Below are positions 62,621 through 64,000 of a stretch of 64,000 nucleotides of DNA, in pieces; within the stretch, counting starts at the first letter, position 1; the number at the start of each line of letters is the position of its first letter. This DNA comes from Nocardioides acrostichi (lineage in GTDB: Bacteria > Actinomycetota > Actinomycetes > Propionibacteriales > Nocardioidaceae): contig NZ_JADIVZ010000002.1 of NCBI RefSeq assembly GCF_015319165.1, positions 1 to 64,000 of the forward strand. The letters run 5' to 3'. Made by a program: the position numbers and the translations under genes. The notes beneath the pieces were generated by a model, which saw only the letters and a program-made list of their open reading frames with translations, had not been told where the DNA came from and did not search any database.

Positions 62621-63979
62621 TCAGGTGCGCCGTGCGTGCAGCACACCGGCGGTGAGCAGCAGGGCGATCCCGCCTGCCCACCAGGTCCAGTCGTGTGGAA
62701 GGCCCGCCGGCGCCGACACCGCGGCGACGGGCGCGAGGTCGGCGGCCGTGCGTGGCCCGAGCGGCCCGAGCACCCCGTTCCTGGTCACGACGTCCCCGGC
62801 TGCGGGGACCGGAGCAGCGAGCGGTGCCGCCCGCGCGGCGTCCTCGGTCCAGGCCGTGGGCACGGCCGGGACGGCGGCGGCGATCGCGGCGGGGGTGGGC
62901 AGGGGCGGTGCGGTGTTGGTGACCGAGGGAGTGCTCGTCGCGGTGGGGCCTGGAGTCGGCTCGATCGGATCGTCGGCCGAGAGGGAGACCGTGAGGGCCC
63001 GCGGAGGCTTGCGCGGGTCGGCGGCCCCTCCCGAGGAGTACCAGAACGCGCCGGTGCCCAGGCGCTCCATCACTGCGACGAACTCGGCGGGGAAGGAGCC
63101 CCACGAGGCCCCGGTGGTGATCTGGGTGCCCTGGCTCGGCGAGATGCGCACACCGGCGTAGTCCGGTGTCGCCGAGAAGCCGGCCTCGGCGAGGTCGACC
63201 TCCGACAAGGTGGCCACCGTGACCCGCTCGGCGGGTATCTCGCTCCACTCGCCGGTGTTCTCCAGGGACGAGGCGAAGCCGCCGACCTCGGCGGTGAGCC
63301 GACCCGTGCCGGAGGACACCTCGAGCACGGGGTCACGCAGGAAGAACATCGAGTACCCGGAGTAATAGAGGACGCTGACCGTGCCGCTCCAGGAGAGGCG
63401 GGCCTCGCCCGTGGTCGCATCGGCCTGGCCGGTCCCGCCGGTGAACACGAAGGTGTGATTGCTGTCGGCGCCCACGCTGAGCCGCTCGCCGGCACCGTCG
63501 GTGAAGAGGCCCTTCCAGGTGGCGCGACGCCATGCCCCCTCGGCGGGCCGGTACTTCTCGATCCGCACGGCCCCCTCCGAGGCCCGCCAGGAGCGGCGCG
63601 GCAGCTTCGTGCCCCCTCGGCCGGGGTCGGGCACGGCGCCGGCGGAGAAGAAGTTGAAGGTGCCGGGCGCGTACGCCGCGGTGTTGGACTCCAGGTTGAT
63701 GCCCCACCGCAACGTCGCGTCGTCGATCGCCGTCTCGGCCGAGGGGGTCTCCGAGGGGTCGTCGCTGGGGCTCGGCTCGGTGGTGGGCTCGGTGGTGGGC
63801 TCGGCGGTGGGCTCGGCGGTGGGCTCGGCGGTGGGCTCGGCGGTGGAGGTCGCGGGAGGCTGCGAACCGGAGGCACGCACGCCGACGGCGGGGGCGAGGA
63901 CGAGCACGACGATGCCGAGGAGACCGATCGCGGCGCGGCGACCTCGCATCGTGTGCACGGGGTGGTGGCGTTCAGGCAC
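62621..63979 (-). CDS. Membrane-anchored HtaA-domain protein
   Basis: The 452-residue protein has a signal peptide, a PTAEP-repeat linker (residues about 44-80), an HtaA-type domain (LRWGINLESNTAAYAPGTFNFFSAG, GEARLSWSGTVSVLYYSGYSMFFLRDPVLEVSSGTGRLTAEVGGF), a Pro-rich stretch and a C-terminal membrane helix (WWAGGIALLLTAGVLHARRT) as anchor. It probably displays a haem-binding domain on the cell surface. GTG at 63979 or ATG at 63949 could start it. The operon probably continues beyond the window edge. Confidence 0.82.
   Translation of the reverse strand: MPERHHPVHTMRGRRAAIGLLGIVVLVLAPAVGVRASGSQPPATSTAEPTAEPTAEPTAEPTTEPTTEPSPSDDPSETPSAETAIDDATLRWGINLESNTAAYAPGTFNFFSAGAVPDPGRGGTKLPRRSWRASEGAVRIEKYRPAEGAWRRATWKGLFTDGAGERLSVGADSNHTFVFTGGTGQADATTGEARLSWSGTVSVLYYSGYSMFFLRDPVLEVSSGTGRLTAEVGGFASSLENTGEWSEIPAERVTVATLSEVDLAEAGFSATPDYAGVRISPSQGTQITTGASWGSFPAEFVAVMERLGTGAFWYSSGGAADPRKPPRALTVSLSADDPIEPTPGPTATSTPSVTNTAPPLPTPAAIAAAVPAVPTAWTEDAARAAPLAAPVPAAGDVVTRNGVLGPLGPRTAADLAPVAAVSAPAGLPHDWTWWAGGIALLLTAGVLHARRT
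63774..63845 (-). repeat. 12-nt tandem repeat coding for the PTAEP/PTTEP linker
   Basis: Six 12-nt units (GGCTCGGCGGTG with a GGCTCGGTGGTG variant, plus strand) encode repeated Pro-Thr-Ala/Thr-Glu in the HtaA protein. Copy number is likely to vary. Confidence 0.85.
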
Positions 63980-64000
63980 GGCGAGCCACCCGGACCCTGC

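Overview
The window is high-GC DNA with dense divergent and overlapping genes, GTG starts, several apparently leaderless genes, DtxR/IdeR-type iron boxes, an ACR3/ArsR/ArsC arsenic operon of actinobacterial style, a DinB-type possible mycothiol transferase and HtaA-domain proteins. This points to an actinomycete. A Nocardioidaceae-like organism (Nocardioides or Aeromicrobium type) is my inference; no rRNA or tRNA gene is present to confirm it.

Positions 1-8300 look like an accessory defence island. A truncated IS3-type transposase OrfA sits at the left edge. It is followed by a complete four-gene operon whose products match QatA (KAP-type P-loop NTPase), QatB, QatC (QueC-like) and QatD (TatD-like nuclease), the QatABCD anti-phage system. 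Next come a divergent pair of small proteins (one a winged-helix regulator) sharing a palindromic operator, and a translationally coupled pair encoding a RuvC/RNase H-fold protein and a Ser/Thr kinase. That last pair is the best candidate here for an undescribed system.

Positions 8500-13500 are an iron-controlled siderophore uptake locus: binding lipoprotein, ATPase, two permeases and a divergent siderophore-interacting flavoprotein, with two iron boxes. Positions 13500-24600 carry metabolic and stress genes: pirin, a papain-like amidase, methyltransferase, alditol-type oxidase, ornithine cyclodeaminase family protein, the arsenic operon, a TetR/thioesterase pair and an LLM flavin oxidoreductase. 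Positions 24600-31700 hold a TetR/amidohydrolase pair, a histidine kinase, an aspartoacylase/RimB-like protease/RimK triad that may add and remove glutamate-type tags, and a PAS sensor kinase. Positions 31700-36600 hold a drug-type ABC exporter, an ECF41-like sigma factor, a DinB protein and an MFS transporter.

Positions 36600-39150 contain a glutamine-synthetase-like amidoligase, a small membrane protein and a C39/papain-like protein in one run. The next part is housekeeping and transport: zwf, DUF427, a DUF3311/MctP carboxylate transporter, acyl-CoA dehydrogenase, a flippase-like protein, YceI, glmS, a DEAD-box helicase, a penicillin-binding protein, an aldehyde dehydrogenase, flotillin/NfeD, DUF2332 and a LuxR regulator. 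The window ends in two HtaA-domain proteins of a probable haem-uptake locus, so iron acquisition appears near both ends.

Non-coding structure is unusually rich. There is a two-hairpin interspersed element in two copies (38079-38143 and 56737-56800, opposite orientation) with compensatory base changes. A 36-nt inverted repeat flanks the acyl-CoA dehydrogenase gene. Two different 22-nt tandem repeats occur. A conserved operator-like motif lies at identical spacing upstream of the pirin and LLM genes. All functions are read from sequence motifs; no searches were run.
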